64,000 nt of DNA from Devosia ginsengisoli (lineage in GTDB: Bacteria; Pseudomonadota; Alphaproteobacteria; Rhizobiales; Devosiaceae), in NCBI RefSeq assembly GCF_024707105.1, contig NZ_JANQAJ010000010.1:44241-108240 (forward strand), in the 5' to 3' direction. A program made the translations under genes and the position numbers. Under the pieces are notes generated by a model, which was not told the origin of the DNA, made no database searches, and was given only the letters and a program-made list of their open reading frames with translations. Below, piece after piece: positions 36,346 through 45,909 of the stretch; positions within the stretch are counted from its first letter, which is position 1, and each line of letters begins with the position of its first letter.

Positions 36346-36903
36346 ATGACCCTCGATTCTGCGCCCTCGGCCGCAACTGCTGCTGTCTCCGCTTCGCCCC
36401 TGCGCATCCCCACCGTTCGCCCCGCGACTTCTGCCGATGATTCCTTCATCGAGGAATTGCAGGCCATTGCCTTCGGTCCGGGCCGGTTTTCGAAAACCGC
36501 CTATCGCATCCGCGAGCGCTTTCCCATCGATCCGAGCCTCAGCCTCGTCGCCGAAGTCGACGGCACGGCCTGCGGCTCGGTATGGATGACCCCGGTTTCC
36601 ATCGGCGGCATCAATGGCTGGATGCTCGGCCCCCTGGCCACCCACCCCAATTTCCGCAAGCTCGGCGCCGGCAAGCTGCTGGCCCGCGAAGTCACCAAGC
36701 GCGCTCTGGCACGCGGCGACGGGCAATTCGTCATGCTGGTGGGCGACCGCGACTATTACTGCCCGCTCGGCTGGGAGCCGACCGCATTGGGCAATATCGA
36801 ATTCCCCGGCCCGGTCGACCCCACCCGCGTGCTGCTCTTTGCCGAAGACAAGAGCCTGGCGACGACGCTCAGCGGCCCGATCGCGGCGTGGAAGCAGGGG
36901 TGA
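36346..36903 (+). CDS. GNAT-family N-acetyltransferase
   Basis: 185 aa. The acetyl-CoA-binding motif A appears as LGPLATHPNFRKLGAGKLLAREV (about 90-112) with the Q/RxxGxG/A element reading RKLGAGK, followed by motif B (MLVGDRDYYCPLGWEPT). VRPATSADDSFIEELQ at the start is typical. The YYCPLGW pattern is common in YhbS-like acetyltransferases. Acceptor unknown. A palindromic repeat follows before the next NUDIX gene. Confidence 0.85.
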   Translation: MTLDSAPSAATAAVSASPLRIPTVRPATSADDSFIEELQAIAFGPGRFSKTAYRIRERFPIDPSLSLVAEVDGTACGSVWMTPVSIGGINGWMLGPLATHPNFRKLGAGKLLAREVTKRALARGDGQFVMLVGDRDYYCPLGWEPTALGNIEFPGPVDPTRVLLFAEDKSLATTLSGPIAAWKQG

Positions 36904-36911
36904 TTTTTAGC

Positions 36912-37032
36912 GGATACCCCCTCCCAACCTCCCCCTGATAGGGGGAGGAGCGGCGTGGTGGTGGTCCCGATATTGTGCCACAAGCTCGATCTGTTCCTCC
37001 CCCTATCAGGGGGAGGTTGGGAGGGGGTATCC
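36912..37032. repeat. Palindromic repeat, family B, copy 2
   Basis: A near-perfect 121-bp inverted repeat: GGATACCCCCTCCCAACCTC at the left end and GAGGTTGGGAGGGGGTATCC at the right end, each arm with the inner CTGATAGGGGG or CCCCCTATCAG palindrome. It lies between the GNAT gene and the NUDIX-cca pair. Confidence 0.9.
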
Positions 37033-37103
37033 CCTTCGGGTAGCCATTTCCTCCCGAACTGCACTATCCCTCCCCCCTCCCCGAACCCTTTTCCGGTGCC
37101 TCC

Positions 37104-37731
37104 TTGTCGTCCGACGACGCCATCATCACTCGTCTCAGTGCGCGCCTGCTGACCGCTCCACCGCCCTGGCCGGCGGCGGAAGCGCTCGTGCCGGATTGGG
37201 CGCCGGAGGAGCCGTTCAGCCGGCCGCCCGTGCCGGCAGCGGTGCTGATCGCGCTGATCTCGGCGGCCCGAGGGCCATACCGTGCTCTATACCGAGCGCT
37301 CGCCGGACCTGCGGGCCCATTCCGGCCAGGTGGCCTTTCCCGGCGGCAAGGTGGATGCCGGCGATACGGATGTCGCAGCCGCCGCCCTGCGCGAGGCCTT
37401 CGAGGAAGTGGGGATGGAGCGCGCGGACGCGACTGTGCTCGGCTTCATGCCGACCTATTTTACCGGCACCAATTATCTCATCACCCCTGTCGTCGCCACG
37501 GTCGAGCCCAGCGGCCCCTTCGTGCCCAATCCGGGCGAAGTGCATTCGGTGTTCGAAGTGCCGCTGCAGCGCATTCTCGCCAACGAGGCCTATGGCCAGT
37601 TCCGCATCAAGCGCAACGGCCAGGAGCACCGCACCTGGCAGATCGACCATGATGGCCACCGCATCTGGGGTATCACCGCCAATCTCACCCGTCGCTTCCG
37701 CGAACTGGCGCTGAGCAAGGCCGTGCCATGA
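37104..37731 (+). pseudogene. NUDIX hydrolase, coenzyme A pyrophosphatase type (NudL-like), split by a 1-nt insertion
   Basis: Restored length 208 aa, typical for CoA pyrophosphatases. The N-terminal frame (SSDDAIITRLSARL ... PAAVLIALIS) breaks near 37262; the second frame goes on with EGHTVLYTERSPDLRAHSGQ and the Nudix box GGKVDAGDTDVAAAALREAF then EEVGM. The LRAHSGQVAFPGGK block before the box is the family signature. Removing one G of TCGGCGG restores the frame. The start codon is uncertain (TTG 37104). Its end overlaps cca by 4 bp. Confidence 0.83.
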
Positions 37732-38912
37732 GCGATCTGTTGCAGCAGGCCGAATGGCTCAACCGTCCCGAAGTGCAGGCCATTTTTGCCGCGCTCGATG
37801 GCAACCGGCGCCGCACCCGCGCCGTGGGCGGGGTGGTGCGCGACACAATCATGGGCCGGCCGCATAGCGGCGATATCGACATGGCGACGGAGCTCCTGCC
37901 CGACGAGGTCATGGCGCGGGCCAAAGCCGCTGACATCGCCTGCTACCCCACCGGCATCGACCACGGCACGGTGACGCTGCGAATGGGCGAAACCCTGGCC
38001 GAAGTCACCACTTTGCGCCGCGATGTCGAGACCGACGGCCGCCATGCCGTGGTGGCCTTCGGCACCGATTGGGTCGAGGATGCCGGCCGCCGCGACTTCA
38101 CCCTCAACGCGCTCTATTGCGCCGCTGATGGCACGCTTTACGATCCGCTTGGTGGCATCGAGGATGCGCGCAACGGCGTCATCCGCTTCATCGGTGACCC
38201 GGCCCAGCGCATCGCCGAAGACGGGCTGCGCGTCTATCGCTTCTTCCGCCTGTCAGCCAGCCATGGCGGCGAACGGCTGGACCCCGATGGCCTCACCGCC
38301 TGCGCTGCCGCCGTGGGCCAACTCGCCCATCTGTCGCGGGAGCGCGTCGGCAGCGAGATGCTGCGCATGCTGGCTTTGCCGAAAATCGCGCTGACGCTGG
38401 CGGTGATGTCGGAAATTCGCCTGCTGCCGCTGGAGGACGCCACGCAGCGCGCGCTGGTCGCCTATGAAAGCATTGGCGGGCAAAGCCCCGCCACACGGCT
38501 CGCGCTGATCGGCGGCGATGACCTGGGCACGCTGCAATCGGCCTGGCGCCTCTCCAACGAAATCGTGGCCAGCGCCCGCTCCATCATGCGCGCTGCGAAC
38601 CTGCTGGCCGACGACAGGATCGCCGAAGCCGCCTATCGCCATGGCGAACAGGCCGTCGAAGGTCTCGCGGCCGCTGCTGCGCTCAACCAGTGGGGACCGG
38701 CCCGATTGGCCGAAACCGCCCGCGTGCTCGGGGCGACCGTCGTGCCGCCCTTTCCGGTCACTGGACACGATCTGGCCGGCCTCGGCATGGCGCCGGGACC
38801 GGCCCTTGGTCAGGAACTGGCCCGTCTCGAAGGGGCCTGGATCGACAGCGGCTTCACGCTGGGCAAGGTCAAGCTGCTGGCGCTGGTCAATACGGGATCG
38901 AAATCCCGGTAA
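37728..38912 (+). CDS. cca: CCA tRNA nucleotidyltransferase / polynucleotide adenylyltransferase family
   Basis: 394 aa. The nucleotidyltransferase head contains VGGVVRDTIMGRPHSGDIDM (about 33-52) with the GG and DxD catalytic motifs, VETDGRHAVVAFGTDWVEDA, RRDFTLNALYC and the RRD template arginine and aspartate. A helical neck/body with AEDGLRVYRFFR follows. It adds or repairs the CCA end of tRNAs. ATGA overlap with the upstream NUDIX gene; this NUDIX-cca arrangement is common in alphaproteobacteria. Confidence 0.92.
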   Translation: MSDLLQQAEWLNRPEVQAIFAALDGNRRRTRAVGGVVRDTIMGRPHSGDIDMATELLPDEVMARAKAADIACYPTGIDHGTVTLRMGETLAEVTTLRRDVETDGRHAVVAFGTDWVEDAGRRDFTLNALYCAADGTLYDPLGGIEDARNGVIRFIGDPAQRIAEDGLRVYRFFRLSASHGGERLDPDGLTACAAAVGQLAHLSRERVGSEMLRMLALPKIALTLAVMSEIRLLPLEDATQRALVAYESIGGQSPATRLALIGGDDLGTLQSAWRLSNEIVASARSIMRAANLLADDRIAEAAYRHGEQAVEGLAAAAALNQWGPARLAETARVLGATVVPPFPVTGHDLAGLGMAPGPALGQELARLEGAWIDSGFTLGKVKLLALVNTGSKSR

Positions 38913-38928
38913 CCGAAGCTCCAGAAGC

Positions 38929-39015
38929 CCTCATGGTGAGCCTGTCGAACCACGAGGGCGTGGCATTGCATCCTCCACTCGCTCGACCTCGTGGTTCGAC
39001 AAGCTCACCATGAGG
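38929..39015. repeat. Palindromic repeat, family A, copy 2
   Basis: CCTCATGGTGAGCCTGTCGA at the left and TCGACAAGCTCACCATGAGG at the right are inverted arms differing at one position. It occupies the convergent gap between cca and the DUF1059 gene. Confidence 0.88.
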
Positions 39016-39027
39016 TCTTTGAGAGGC

Positions 39028-39225
39028 CTAGTGCTTGGTGGTCTTGCCCGTATCGACATCGACGATGCGCTCCTTGATGCGCTCGATCATATCGGGCCGC
39101 ACCTCGGTTTCGCCGTGATAGGTCCTGAGGTTTTCCACCGCGCGGCGAACCACTTCAGCCTCGCTTTCAGCCTCGGCATGCCAGGTGGCGCCAGGAATGA
39201 GCGAACCGGATTCAAAGCGTTTCAT
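39028..39225 (-). CDS. DUF1059-like small protein
   Basis: 65 aa. SGSLIPGATWHAEAESEAEV and YHGETEVRPDMIERIKERI follow the DUF1059 pattern. Typical members have a Cys in the positions corresponding to FxCGxxxPGCxW; here these are Ser and Ala (FESGSLIPGATW), so any metal site based on them is lost, although the His of the helix is kept. ATG 39225 has GGAGG upstream; an earlier in-frame start at 39300 lacks support. Confidence 0.8.
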   Translation of the reverse strand: MKRFESGSLIPGATWHAEAESEAEVVRRAVENLRTYHGETEVRPDMIERIKERIVDVDTGKTTKH

Positions 39226-39280
39226 GTCTTTCCCTCCTTGTGCCAAGGCACAACGCCTGCGGCAGGGCAGGGGTTCCCCC

Positions 39281-40452
39281 TCACTCGTCGTCAAACTCAC
39301 CGAACTGGCTCAAGCCTTCCAGCCAGGTGCCGTCATCGTCGCGCACCACCTCGCGGGGCAGCACGCCGCTCTCGGCGGCGATGGCATCGGCCAGGTCGCG
39401 GGCATGGGTGACCACCCAGACCTGGCTGCGCTCGGCCGCCTTGACGATCAGCCGCGCCAGCATGGGCAACAGGCTGGGATGCAGGCTGTTTTCCGGCTCG
39501 TTGAGCGCGATGAAGGGCGGCAGCCGATAGGAGAGCAGCGCTCCGGCCAGCGCCAGGAATTGCAGCGTGCCGTCGGAAAGCTCGTGCGGTTCGAAGACCC
39601 GCTTGGGCATTTCGGCATAGCGCATGCCGAAGCCGGCAAATTCGCCGACATCAGGGATGACCAGTTCCGCGCCGGGAAAGGCATCCGCTATCGCCCGGTC
39701 GAGATCGATCCGGTCGCCCCTGATATGGTGCAGCGTCGCCAGCACGGCGCCCAGATTGCTGCCGTCGGAGGCGAGCGAAGGCGCCGTCACCGCCCGCGAT
39801 GGCCGGCGCAGGGCGGATTCGGCATCGGTACGGAAGCCATGAAAGAACCGCCAGGCAACCAGGAATCGCGGACCAGGGCGATTTCCGAGCGACCGGACAA
39901 AGCGGCCAAAGCCGTTTCGCTGGCCAGCATGTCGTCATTGGCCACTTCGCGCAGGCCAGCCGCATCGCGGGCCCAGGCCGTGCCGCCCTTGCGTTCCATC
40001 AGGCTGACCGTCTTGCCGCGCTGCTGCCAGCCCAGGCTTTCCGCCTTGATCTGTGCCTCATTGGGAAAGGCCGCGTCCGTCTTGGTGGGAAAGCCCACCT
40101 CGAGCCGGTAGGTCGGGTCGAAACTGCCATCGCCCAGGTCGGCGAAGCTGGCGGCCAGCCGCAGGCTGTGGCCCTCGCCCTTGCGATAGCCGTCGGTGCG
40201 GTACATCGGGTCGAAACTGCCATCGGGCGAGAGGTTCTTGCCGCCCGCCCAGAAGATCGAGGCGAGGCCCCCTTCGCGGGCGATCTCGTCGGCCAGCGTG
40301 CCGCGCGCCGCAGCCTGCAGCAGTTCCAGCGACCGATAGAGGTTGGTCTTGCCCACGCCATTGCCGCCCACCAGCACCGTCAGTTGCCGCACCGGAAACC
40401 GGATCTTGCGGATCGAGCGATAGCCGATGATCTCGATGGCGCTGAGCGTCAT
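39281..40452 (-). pseudogene. AAA-family ATPase (SMC/RecF-like, AAA_21 type), split by a 1-nt deletion
   Basis: Restored length 390 aa. Walker A VGGNGVGKTNLYRSLE (about 28-43) at the N-terminus; the C-terminal piece has LSDGTLQFLALAGALLS (signature-like), PFIALNEPENSLHPSLLP (Walker B plus D-loop) and VWVVTHARDLADAI. The first frame fails after VRDSWL; the second continues as AWRFFHGFRTDAESALRR. One base is missing near 39855. These proteins belong to the OLD/RecF-like predicted ATPases. It starts 1 bp after the hemF stop. No nuclease or toxin partner is adjacent. Confidence 0.82.
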
Positions 40453-40453
40453 G

Positions 40454-41347
40454 TCACGGCCAGCGTACTTCCGGCGGCATGGAGGAGAGGATCGAGTTCA
40501 CATTGCCCCCCGTCTTGAGCCCGAAAGTGGTGCCCCGGTCATAGAGCAGGTTGAATTCGACATAGCGCCCCCGGCGCACCAACTGCTCATGCCGGTCGGC
40601 TTCCCTCCATTCTGTCTCGAAATTGCGCCGCACCAAATCGGGATAAATCCCAAGGAAAGCCTCGCCCACCGCCTTGGTGAAGTCGAAATCGGCGTCCCAG
40701 TCGCCCGAATTGTGGTGGTCGTAGAAAATCCCGCCCGTGCCGCGATGCTCGTTGCGATGGGGCAGGAAGAAATATTCGTCGCACCAGTCCTTGTAGCGCT
40801 GGTAATCCACGCCCGGCCGGTTTTCGCAGGCGGCGCGCATGGCGGCGTGGAAATCCACCGTATCGCGATCCTCCTGCACCCGGCGGCGATCCAGCACCGG
40901 GGTCAGGTCGGCGCCGCCGCCGAACCACTGCTTGCCGGTCACGATCATGCGCGTGTTCATATGCACCGCCGGCACATGCGGGTTCCAGGGATGCACGATC
41001 AGCGAAATGCCCGAGCTCCAGAATTTGGCGCCCTCTTCGGTGCCCGGCATCTGCTTGGCGAAATCGGCCGAGAATTCGCCATGCACGGTCGAGATATGCA
41101 CGCCCGCCTTCTCGAATACGCGGCCATGCAGCATGCCCATTTCCCCGCCGCCACCGGCGGCGCGATCCCATGGGGTGATTTCGAATTTGCCTGCCGGCAT
41201 ATGGGTGTTCGGCCCCTGCACATCGGCTTCGATTCTCTCGAAGGCGGCGAAAATCCGGTCGCGCAAGGCGCGGAACCAGGTCTGGGCGGTGGCCTGCTTG
41301 GCCTCGATATCGTCTGGAAGTGTCATGGTGGTGAAATGAACCGTCAT
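40454..41347 (-). CDS. hemF: Oxygen-dependent coproporphyrinogen III oxidase
   Basis: 297 aa, the family's usual length. It decarboxylates coproporphyrinogen III to protoporphyrinogen IX in aerobic heme synthesis. The conserved blocks [56 protein letters not shown] and [12 protein letters not shown] are all intact. ATG 41347 has AGGGC upstream; ATG 41326 is possible. It precedes the AAA ATPase by 1 bp, so the two share a transcript. Heme supply would serve PuuD and the bc1 complex encoded nearby. Confidence 0.95.
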   Translation of the reverse strand: MTVHFTTMTLPDDIEAKQATAQTWFRALRDRIFAAFERIEADVQGPNTHMPAGKFEITPWDRAAGGGGEMGMLHGRVFEKAGVHISTVHGEFSADFAKQMPGTEEGAKFWSSGISLIVHPWNPHVPAVHMNTRMIVTGKQWFGGGADLTPVLDRRRVQEDRDTVDFHAAMRAACENRPGVDYQRYKDWCDEYFFLPHRNEHRGTGGIFYDHHNSGDWDADFDFTKAVGEAFLGIYPDLVRRNFETEWREADRHEQLVRRGRYVEFNLLYDRGTTFGLKTGGNVNSILSSMPPEVRWP

Positions 41348-41464
41348 TTGAGCCCTGTAAAGCTGTTGCTCGGCGTTTTTCTGTCCCCAGCATAGCCGTC
41401 ACCGCGTCCAGCGCCTTGATCCAGCGCAAGAGGATTTCGGATCTGCGCACAAACCCCTTGACCA

Positions 41465-41494
41465 TAACTAAAAGGTTATATAGCTATTTAGTTA
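41465..41494. promoter_or_regulatory. Inverted-repeat operator upstream of the exported hydrolase
   Basis: TAACTAAA (41465-41472) and TTTAGTTA (41487-41494) are perfect 8-bp arms around 14 nt, with a nested ATAGCTAT palindrome between them. The 30-bp AT-rich element ends 17 bp before the ATG at 41512, where a repressor would block the promoter. Sites with TTATAT/TAGTTA character are typical of ArsR-type regulators; no such gene adjoins. Confidence 0.55.
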
Positions 41495-41511
41495 CTAACG
41501 AGGAGCCAATC

Positions 41512-42396
41512 ATGTTCAGGCAATTGCTGACCACCCTTTCCTTCGTCGCGACCCTGGCCGTTGCGACCCCATCCATCGCCCAGGGAGAAACCTCGATGAG
41601 CACCCCCACGACCACCGATCGCGTCGCTGTCAACGGCGTCGAACTGTATTACGAAATCCACGGCGAAGGTTCGCCGCTGGTCATGCTGCATGGCGGCGTC
41701 AACCCGTCCGACATGTTCGGCGCGCCGCTGGCCGAAATGGCCAAGACCCACAAGGTCATCGCCATCCATATGCGCGGGCACGGTTTCAGCACCGATAGCG
41801 ACGCCCCCTGGAGCTATGAGCAGATGGCCGACGACGTCGATGCCCTGCTGGGCACACTTGGCATCGACACGATCGATGTCATGGGCTGGTCGCTGGGCGG
41901 GGGCGTCGCCTATCAACTGGCCATCCGCCATCCCGAGCGGGTGGGCAAGCTCATCGCCATCTCGATGAATGTACGGAGTGACGGCAACTTCCCCGAGGTC
42001 GAGGCGGCGTTCGAGGCCATGCCTGATATGGCGGCCCAGATCGCGCAGGGTGTCGCCCAGTCGCCGCTGGGCGCGCTCTATCCCGATGCCGATTGGGAGG
42101 CCATCTTCCGCAAGACCGGCGAGATGAACCAGCATGGCTATGACTGGTCCACCGATATCGCGGGGATCACGGCCCCGACGCTGCTGATCTTTTCGGATGC
42201 CGACATGATGCATCCCGAGCATATCGTGGAAATCTACAAGCTGTTCGGTGGCGGCACGCGTGATGCCGGTGTCGATGGTGCGCTGCGCCCCACGCCCAAC
42301 CAGCTCGCGATCATTCCCGACACCACCCATTATGACCTGATGCTCAAGGCGACCAACAGCGCCACGGACTATGCCAACGCCTTCCTCGCGAAATAG
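41512..42396 (+). CDS. Exported alpha/beta hydrolase
   Basis: 294 aa. The signal peptide is about 1-24 (LLTTLSFVATLAVATPSIAQ). In the mature part LHGGVNPSDMF is the oxyanion region, GWSLGG holds the nucleophile Ser near residue 127, DADMMHPEH the acid region and PDTTHYDL the catalytic His. ATG 41512 with GAGGAG about 8 nt upstream is preferred to the upstream open frame. A strong inverted repeat covers its promoter. Substrate unknown. Confidence 0.87.
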   Translation: MFRQLLTTLSFVATLAVATPSIAQGETSMSTPTTTDRVAVNGVELYYEIHGEGSPLVMLHGGVNPSDMFGAPLAEMAKTHKVIAIHMRGHGFSTDSDAPWSYEQMADDVDALLGTLGIDTIDVMGWSLGGGVAYQLAIRHPERVGKLIAISMNVRSDGNFPEVEAAFEAMPDMAAQIAQGVAQSPLGALYPDADWEAIFRKTGEMNQHGYDWSTDIAGITAPTLLIFSDADMMHPEHIVEIYKLFGGGTRDAGVDGALRPTPNQLAIIPDTTHYDLMLKATNSATDYANAFLAK

Positions 42397-42401
42397 GCCC
42401 G

Positions 42402-42872
42402 TCAGCGCAGGCCGGCGAATCCGCCGGTCTGCCGCTTGGCCTCGCCCAGCACCAGCGTCGCGGCCAGCGCGACATTGATCGAGCGCATTCCCTCGCGCAT
42501 GGGAATGCGCACCCGCACATCGCAGGCTTCCGCCACCGTGCCCGGCACGCCGGCGCTTTCGCGACCCACCATCAGGATGTCCTCGTCGCGGTACTCCACG
42601 GCATAGGCCGAGGTTTCCGCCCTGGTCGTCAGCAGCACCAGCCGCCGGCCCTGCTCCTGCTGCCAGGCATTGAAGGCGGTCCAGCTCACATGCTCATGCA
42701 CGCTGGCATGGTCGACATAATCGAGCCCCGCCCGGGCCAGCGCCTTGGGCGAAAACGGGAAGCCGGTGGGGTGGATGAGATGGATGGTCGTGCCCAGGCA
42801 GGCGCCCAGCCGGATCAGCGTACCGGTATTGTTGGCAATGTCGGGCTGGTAGAGGGCGAGATCGACCGGCAT
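42402..42872 (-). CDS. trmL: tRNA (cytidine(34)-2'-O)-methyltransferase TrmL
   Basis: 156 aa SPOUT-class enzyme. LALYQPDIANNTGTLIRLGACLG at the start, HPTGFPF, LMVGRESAGVP and the trefoil-knot loop RIPMREGMRSINVALAATLVLGE are the family signature. It methylates the wobble ribose of tRNA-Leu. Start uncertain: ATG 42872 gives the usual N-terminus; ATG 42884 and TTG 42887 are in frame just upstream. It converges with the exported hydrolase gene and is divergent from petABC. Confidence 0.92.
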   Translation of the reverse strand: MPVDLALYQPDIANNTGTLIRLGACLGTTIHLIHPTGFPFSPKALARAGLDYVDHASVHEHVSWTAFNAWQQEQGRRLVLLTTRAETSAYAVEYRDEDILMVGRESAGVPGTVAEACDVRVRIPMREGMRSINVALAATLVLGEAKRQTGGFAGLR

Positions 42873-43116
42873 GGCGGAATCCATCAATTGTCGGGGATTT
42901 GCCGGCCCCTCGCACAGGCGCGGGCCGGGCAGGGTTGGGTATAGTGTCGCACTTCTCGGGTGTCACCCTTGGGCGCACTGGACAAGTTCCTGTGACAGTG
43001 CAAAAAGAACCGCAACTGACGGGCCGCTTGAGGGCGGACGGCTGCCGATTCTGCCTATGCGTGAAACGGTTTGCCACGCCGGCCGCGTCTGAAGTGATTG
43101 TACGGGGATACGGACC

Positions 43117-43641
43117 TTGGCCACGCAAGCTCATCATTCAACGACACGGCGGGATTTCATCTTTGTCGCAACCGGGGCCGTGGCTGGCGTCGGCGCTGCT
43201 GCCACTGTCTGGCCACTGATCAACCAGCTCAATCCCGATGCCTCGACGCTGGCGCTGGCCAGCATCGAATTCGATATTTCCGCCATCCCCGAGGGGCAGT
43301 CGGTCACCATCATGTGGCGCGGCCTGCCGGTTTTCGTGCGTCACCGCACCCAGGCCGAGATCGACGAGGCCAAGGCGGTTCCACTTGCCGACCTCAAGGA
43401 TCCCGAGACCGACGAGCAGCGCACCAAGGAAGGCCACGAACAGTGGCTGATCATGATCGCCAACTGCACCCATCTCGGCTGCGTGCCGGTGGGCGAATCG
43501 GGCGATTTCGACGGCTGGTTCTGCCCCTGCCATGGCTCGCACTACGATAGCGCCGGCCGCATCCGCAAAGGCCCCGCACCGAAGAATCTGGTGCTGCCGC
43601 CTTATGAATTCCTCAGCGATACGCTGGTCCAGATCGGTTAG
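43117..43641 (+). CDS. petA: Ubiquinol-cytochrome c reductase Rieske iron-sulfur subunit
   Basis: 174 aa. The N-terminus has a twin-arginine motif and membrane anchor ([20 protein letters not shown]). The [2Fe-2S] ligands are in CTHLGC (about 128-133) and CPCHGSHYD (about 147-155). The only start giving this N-terminus is TTG 43117 with a GGGGATACGG region upstream; an annotated ATG may be sought in vain. First gene of the bc1 operon, which takes electrons from ubiquinol to cytochrome c. Confidence 0.94.
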   Translation: MATQAHHSTTRRDFIFVATGAVAGVGAAATVWPLINQLNPDASTLALASIEFDISAIPEGQSVTIMWRGLPVFVRHRTQAEIDEAKAVPLADLKDPETDEQRTKEGHEQWLIMIANCTHLGCVPVGESGDFDGWFCPCHGSHYDSAGRIRKGPAPKNLVLPPYEFLSDTLVQIG

Positions 43642-43655
43642 TGGGGGCTTTTCCG

Positions 43656-44906
43656 ATGTCAGAACATTCGACTTACACGCCCGGGAACGCCGTCGAGAAG
43701 TGGCTCGATGACCGCCTGCCGATCATCCGGTTCTCCAAAGAGCACCTGATGGACTTCCCGACGCCGAAGAACCTCAATTACTGGTGGACCTTCGGCGCGA
43801 TCCTCGTGATGTGCCTGGTGATCCAGATCGTCACCGGCGTTATCCTGGCCATGCACTATACGCCGCATGTCTCGATGGCCTTCGACTCGGTCGAGCATAT
43901 CCGCCGCGACATCAATGGCGGCCGCATGATCCAGTCGTTCCACGCCGTGGGCGCCTCGATGTTCTTCGCGGCGGTCTATATCCACATCTTCCGCGGCATG
44001 TATTTCGGCTCCTACAAGGCGCCCCGCGAGATCCTGTGGATCCTGGGCGTGCTGATCTTCCTGCTGATGATGGCGACCGCCTTCATGGGCTATGTGCTGC
44101 CCTGGGGCCAGATGTCCGGCTGGGCTGCCACCGTGATCACCAATATCTTCGCGGCCATCCCGGTCATCGGCAATCCGCTGCTCGAACTGCTGCGCGGCGG
44201 CTTCTCGGTCGGCAATCCGACGCTGAACCGCTTCTTCTCGCTGCACTATCTGCTGCCCTTCATCATCGCCGCCATCGTGGTGCTGCATATCTGGGCCCTG
44301 CATGTGCCGGGCAACAACAACCCCGTCGGCGTCGACGTGAAGGATACCAAGCGCGACACGCTGCCCTTCCATCCGTACTACACGATGAAGGACGCGTTCG
44401 GCATGGTGCTGTTCCTGATCCCGTTTGCCTGGTTCGCGTTCTTCGCGCCCGACATCCTGGGTCACCCGGACAACTATATCGAGTTCAACGCCCAGGTGAC
44501 GCCGGCCCATATCGTGCCCGAATGGTACTTCCTGCCATTCTACGCGATCCTGCGCGCCATCGACTTCAACATCCTGTTCATCGACTCCAAGCTCGGTGGC
44601 GTGATCTTCTTCGGCGGCTCGATCCTGATCCTGTTCTTCCTGCCCTGGCTGGATACGTCCAAGGTTCGCTCGGGCAATTTCCGCCCGATGTTCAAGTGGT
44701 TCTACTGGCTGTTCGTGGTCAACTTCGTGGCGCTCACCTATCTGGGCGCGGCGCCGGCCGAAGGCATCTACGTGGTTCTCGCCAAGATCTGCACCGCCTA
44801 CTACTTCATCCACTTCCTCGTCATCCTGCCACTGCTTGGCCGCATAGAGACGCCTCGGCCATTGCCGACCAGCATCTCCGAAAGCGTCCTGGGCAAGGCA
44901 CATTGA
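43656..44906 (+). CDS. petB: Cytochrome b subunit of bc1 complex
   Basis: 416 aa, eight to nine membrane helices. It carries hemes bL and bH and the Qo and Qi sites. [20 protein letters not shown], the [19 protein letters not shown] heme helix, [16 protein letters not shown] (Qo site), and the [13 protein letters not shown] motif are conserved. Start ATG 43656 (MSEHSTYTP); GTG 43641 overlapping the petA stop is a weaker alternative. 14 bp after petA. Confidence 0.96.
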   Translation: MSEHSTYTPGNAVEKWLDDRLPIIRFSKEHLMDFPTPKNLNYWWTFGAILVMCLVIQIVTGVILAMHYTPHVSMAFDSVEHIRRDINGGRMIQSFHAVGASMFFAAVYIHIFRGMYFGSYKAPREILWILGVLIFLLMMATAFMGYVLPWGQMSGWAATVITNIFAAIPVIGNPLLELLRGGFSVGNPTLNRFFSLHYLLPFIIAAIVVLHIWALHVPGNNNPVGVDVKDTKRDTLPFHPYYTMKDAFGMVLFLIPFAWFAFFAPDILGHPDNYIEFNAQVTPAHIVPEWYFLPFYAILRAIDFNILFIDSKLGGVIFFGGSILILFFLPWLDTSKVRSGNFRPMFKWFYWLFVVNFVALTYLGAAPAEGIYVVLAKICTAYYFIHFLVILPLLGRIETPRPLPTSISESVLGKAH

Positions 44907-44923
44907 GGCAAGGGGCAGGAACC

Positions 44924-45766
44924 ATGTTGAACACCAAGACTATCCTTGCCGCTCTGGCGCTGGTTGCCGGTCTCGCAGCGCCCGCCATGGCGCAGGACCA
45001 TTCGACCCCGCATATCGAAAAGCAGAGCTGGTCGTTTGCCGGCATTTTCGGCACCTATGACCAGAACCAGTTGCAGCGCGGCTTCCAGGTTTTCCGCGAA
45101 GTCTGCTCCAGTTGCCACGGCGCCCGTCTGCTGGCCTTCCGCAACCTTGCCGAAGCGGGTGGCCCCGGCTTCTCCGAAGCGCAGGTCAAGGCGCTGGCGG
45201 CCGAATATGAAGTGGCCGATGCCACGGCCGATGGCGGTGTGCGCGCTGCCGTGGCGGCCGACCGCTGGCCGTCGCCCTTCGAGACCGAACAGGATGCCCG
45301 CGATGCGAATGGCGGCGCGTTGCCGCCGGACTTCTCGGTGCTGGCCAAGGCCCGTGGCGTCACCGACGCCTTCCCGTTCTGGGTATTCAACTACTTCACC
45401 GGTTATTCGGAAGGCGGCCCGGACTATATCCACGCGCTGCTCAACGGCTATCACGAGGAAGCCCCCGAAGGGTTCGAACTGGCGGACGGCAAGTATTACA
45501 ACGACTACTTCCCCGGCCATGCCATCGGCATGGGCCCGCCGCTGATGGACGAGCTGGTGGGTTACGAGGTCGCCGAAGGCGAAGCCGAAGTGCCGCTGAC
45601 CGTGGAGCAGTATTCCACCGACGTAGCCGCCTTCATGATGTGGATGGCCGAGCCGCACCTGGCTGGCCGCAAGCAGACCGGTTTCGTCGTGCTGCTGTTC
45701 CTCGTGCTGTTCGCCGGCCTGATGTACGCCACCAAGCGCCGCATCTGGCAGGGCATCGAGCACTAA
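44924..45766 (+). CDS. petC: Cytochrome c1 subunit of bc1 complex
   Basis: 280 aa. The signal peptide ends near APAMAQ (about 19-24); the c-type heme site is SSCHGARLLAF, with the CSSCH motif near residue 59-63. Residues about 244-271 (TGFVVLLFLVLFAGLMYATKRR) form the C-terminal membrane anchor. The distal Met ligand is expected in GHAIGMGPPL. GGCAGGAACC precedes ATG 44924. It closes the petABC operon and is followed by a perfect terminator hairpin. Confidence 0.95.
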   Translation: MLNTKTILAALALVAGLAAPAMAQDHSTPHIEKQSWSFAGIFGTYDQNQLQRGFQVFREVCSSCHGARLLAFRNLAEAGGPGFSEAQVKALAAEYEVADATADGGVRAAVAADRWPSPFETEQDARDANGGALPPDFSVLAKARGVTDAFPFWVFNYFTGYSEGGPDYIHALLNGYHEEAPEGFELADGKYYNDYFPGHAIGMGPPLMDELVGYEVAEGEAEVPLTVEQYSTDVAAFMMWMAEPHLAGRKQTGFVVLLFLVLFAGLMYATKRRIWQGIEH

Positions 45767-45789
45767 GGTCCCAGCATCGGATTGATTTG

Positions 45790-45820
45790 AAAGGGCCCTC
45801 TCGCAGGGCCCTTTCTGTTT
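45790..45820 (+). terminator. Rho-independent terminator of petABC
   Basis: AAAGGGCCCT (45790-45799) and AGGGCCCTTT (45805-45814) form a perfect 10-bp stem with a CTCGC loop, followed by CTGTTTC. It starts 23 bp after the petC stop. Confidence 0.9.
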
Positions 45821-45909
45821 CAACGCTCACAGCCGCTTCAACCCCTTGCCAATCGGCCGGCAGACCGCAATATTCCAGACAAGCCGTCCGCGTTGCCGAG
45901 GGAGCCGAC

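Noticed and set aside
39281..40452. AAA ATPase as part of an anti-phage defence system
   Set aside because: Its neighbours are hemF and a DUF1059 gene. No nuclease, reverse transcriptase or toxin partner is adjacent, so there is no support beyond the ATPase fold.
42888..43116. Possible extra gene between trmL and petA
   Set aside because: Frames here are short, lack ribosome sites and show no recognisable pattern; the region is best read as the divergent promoter of trmL and petABC.
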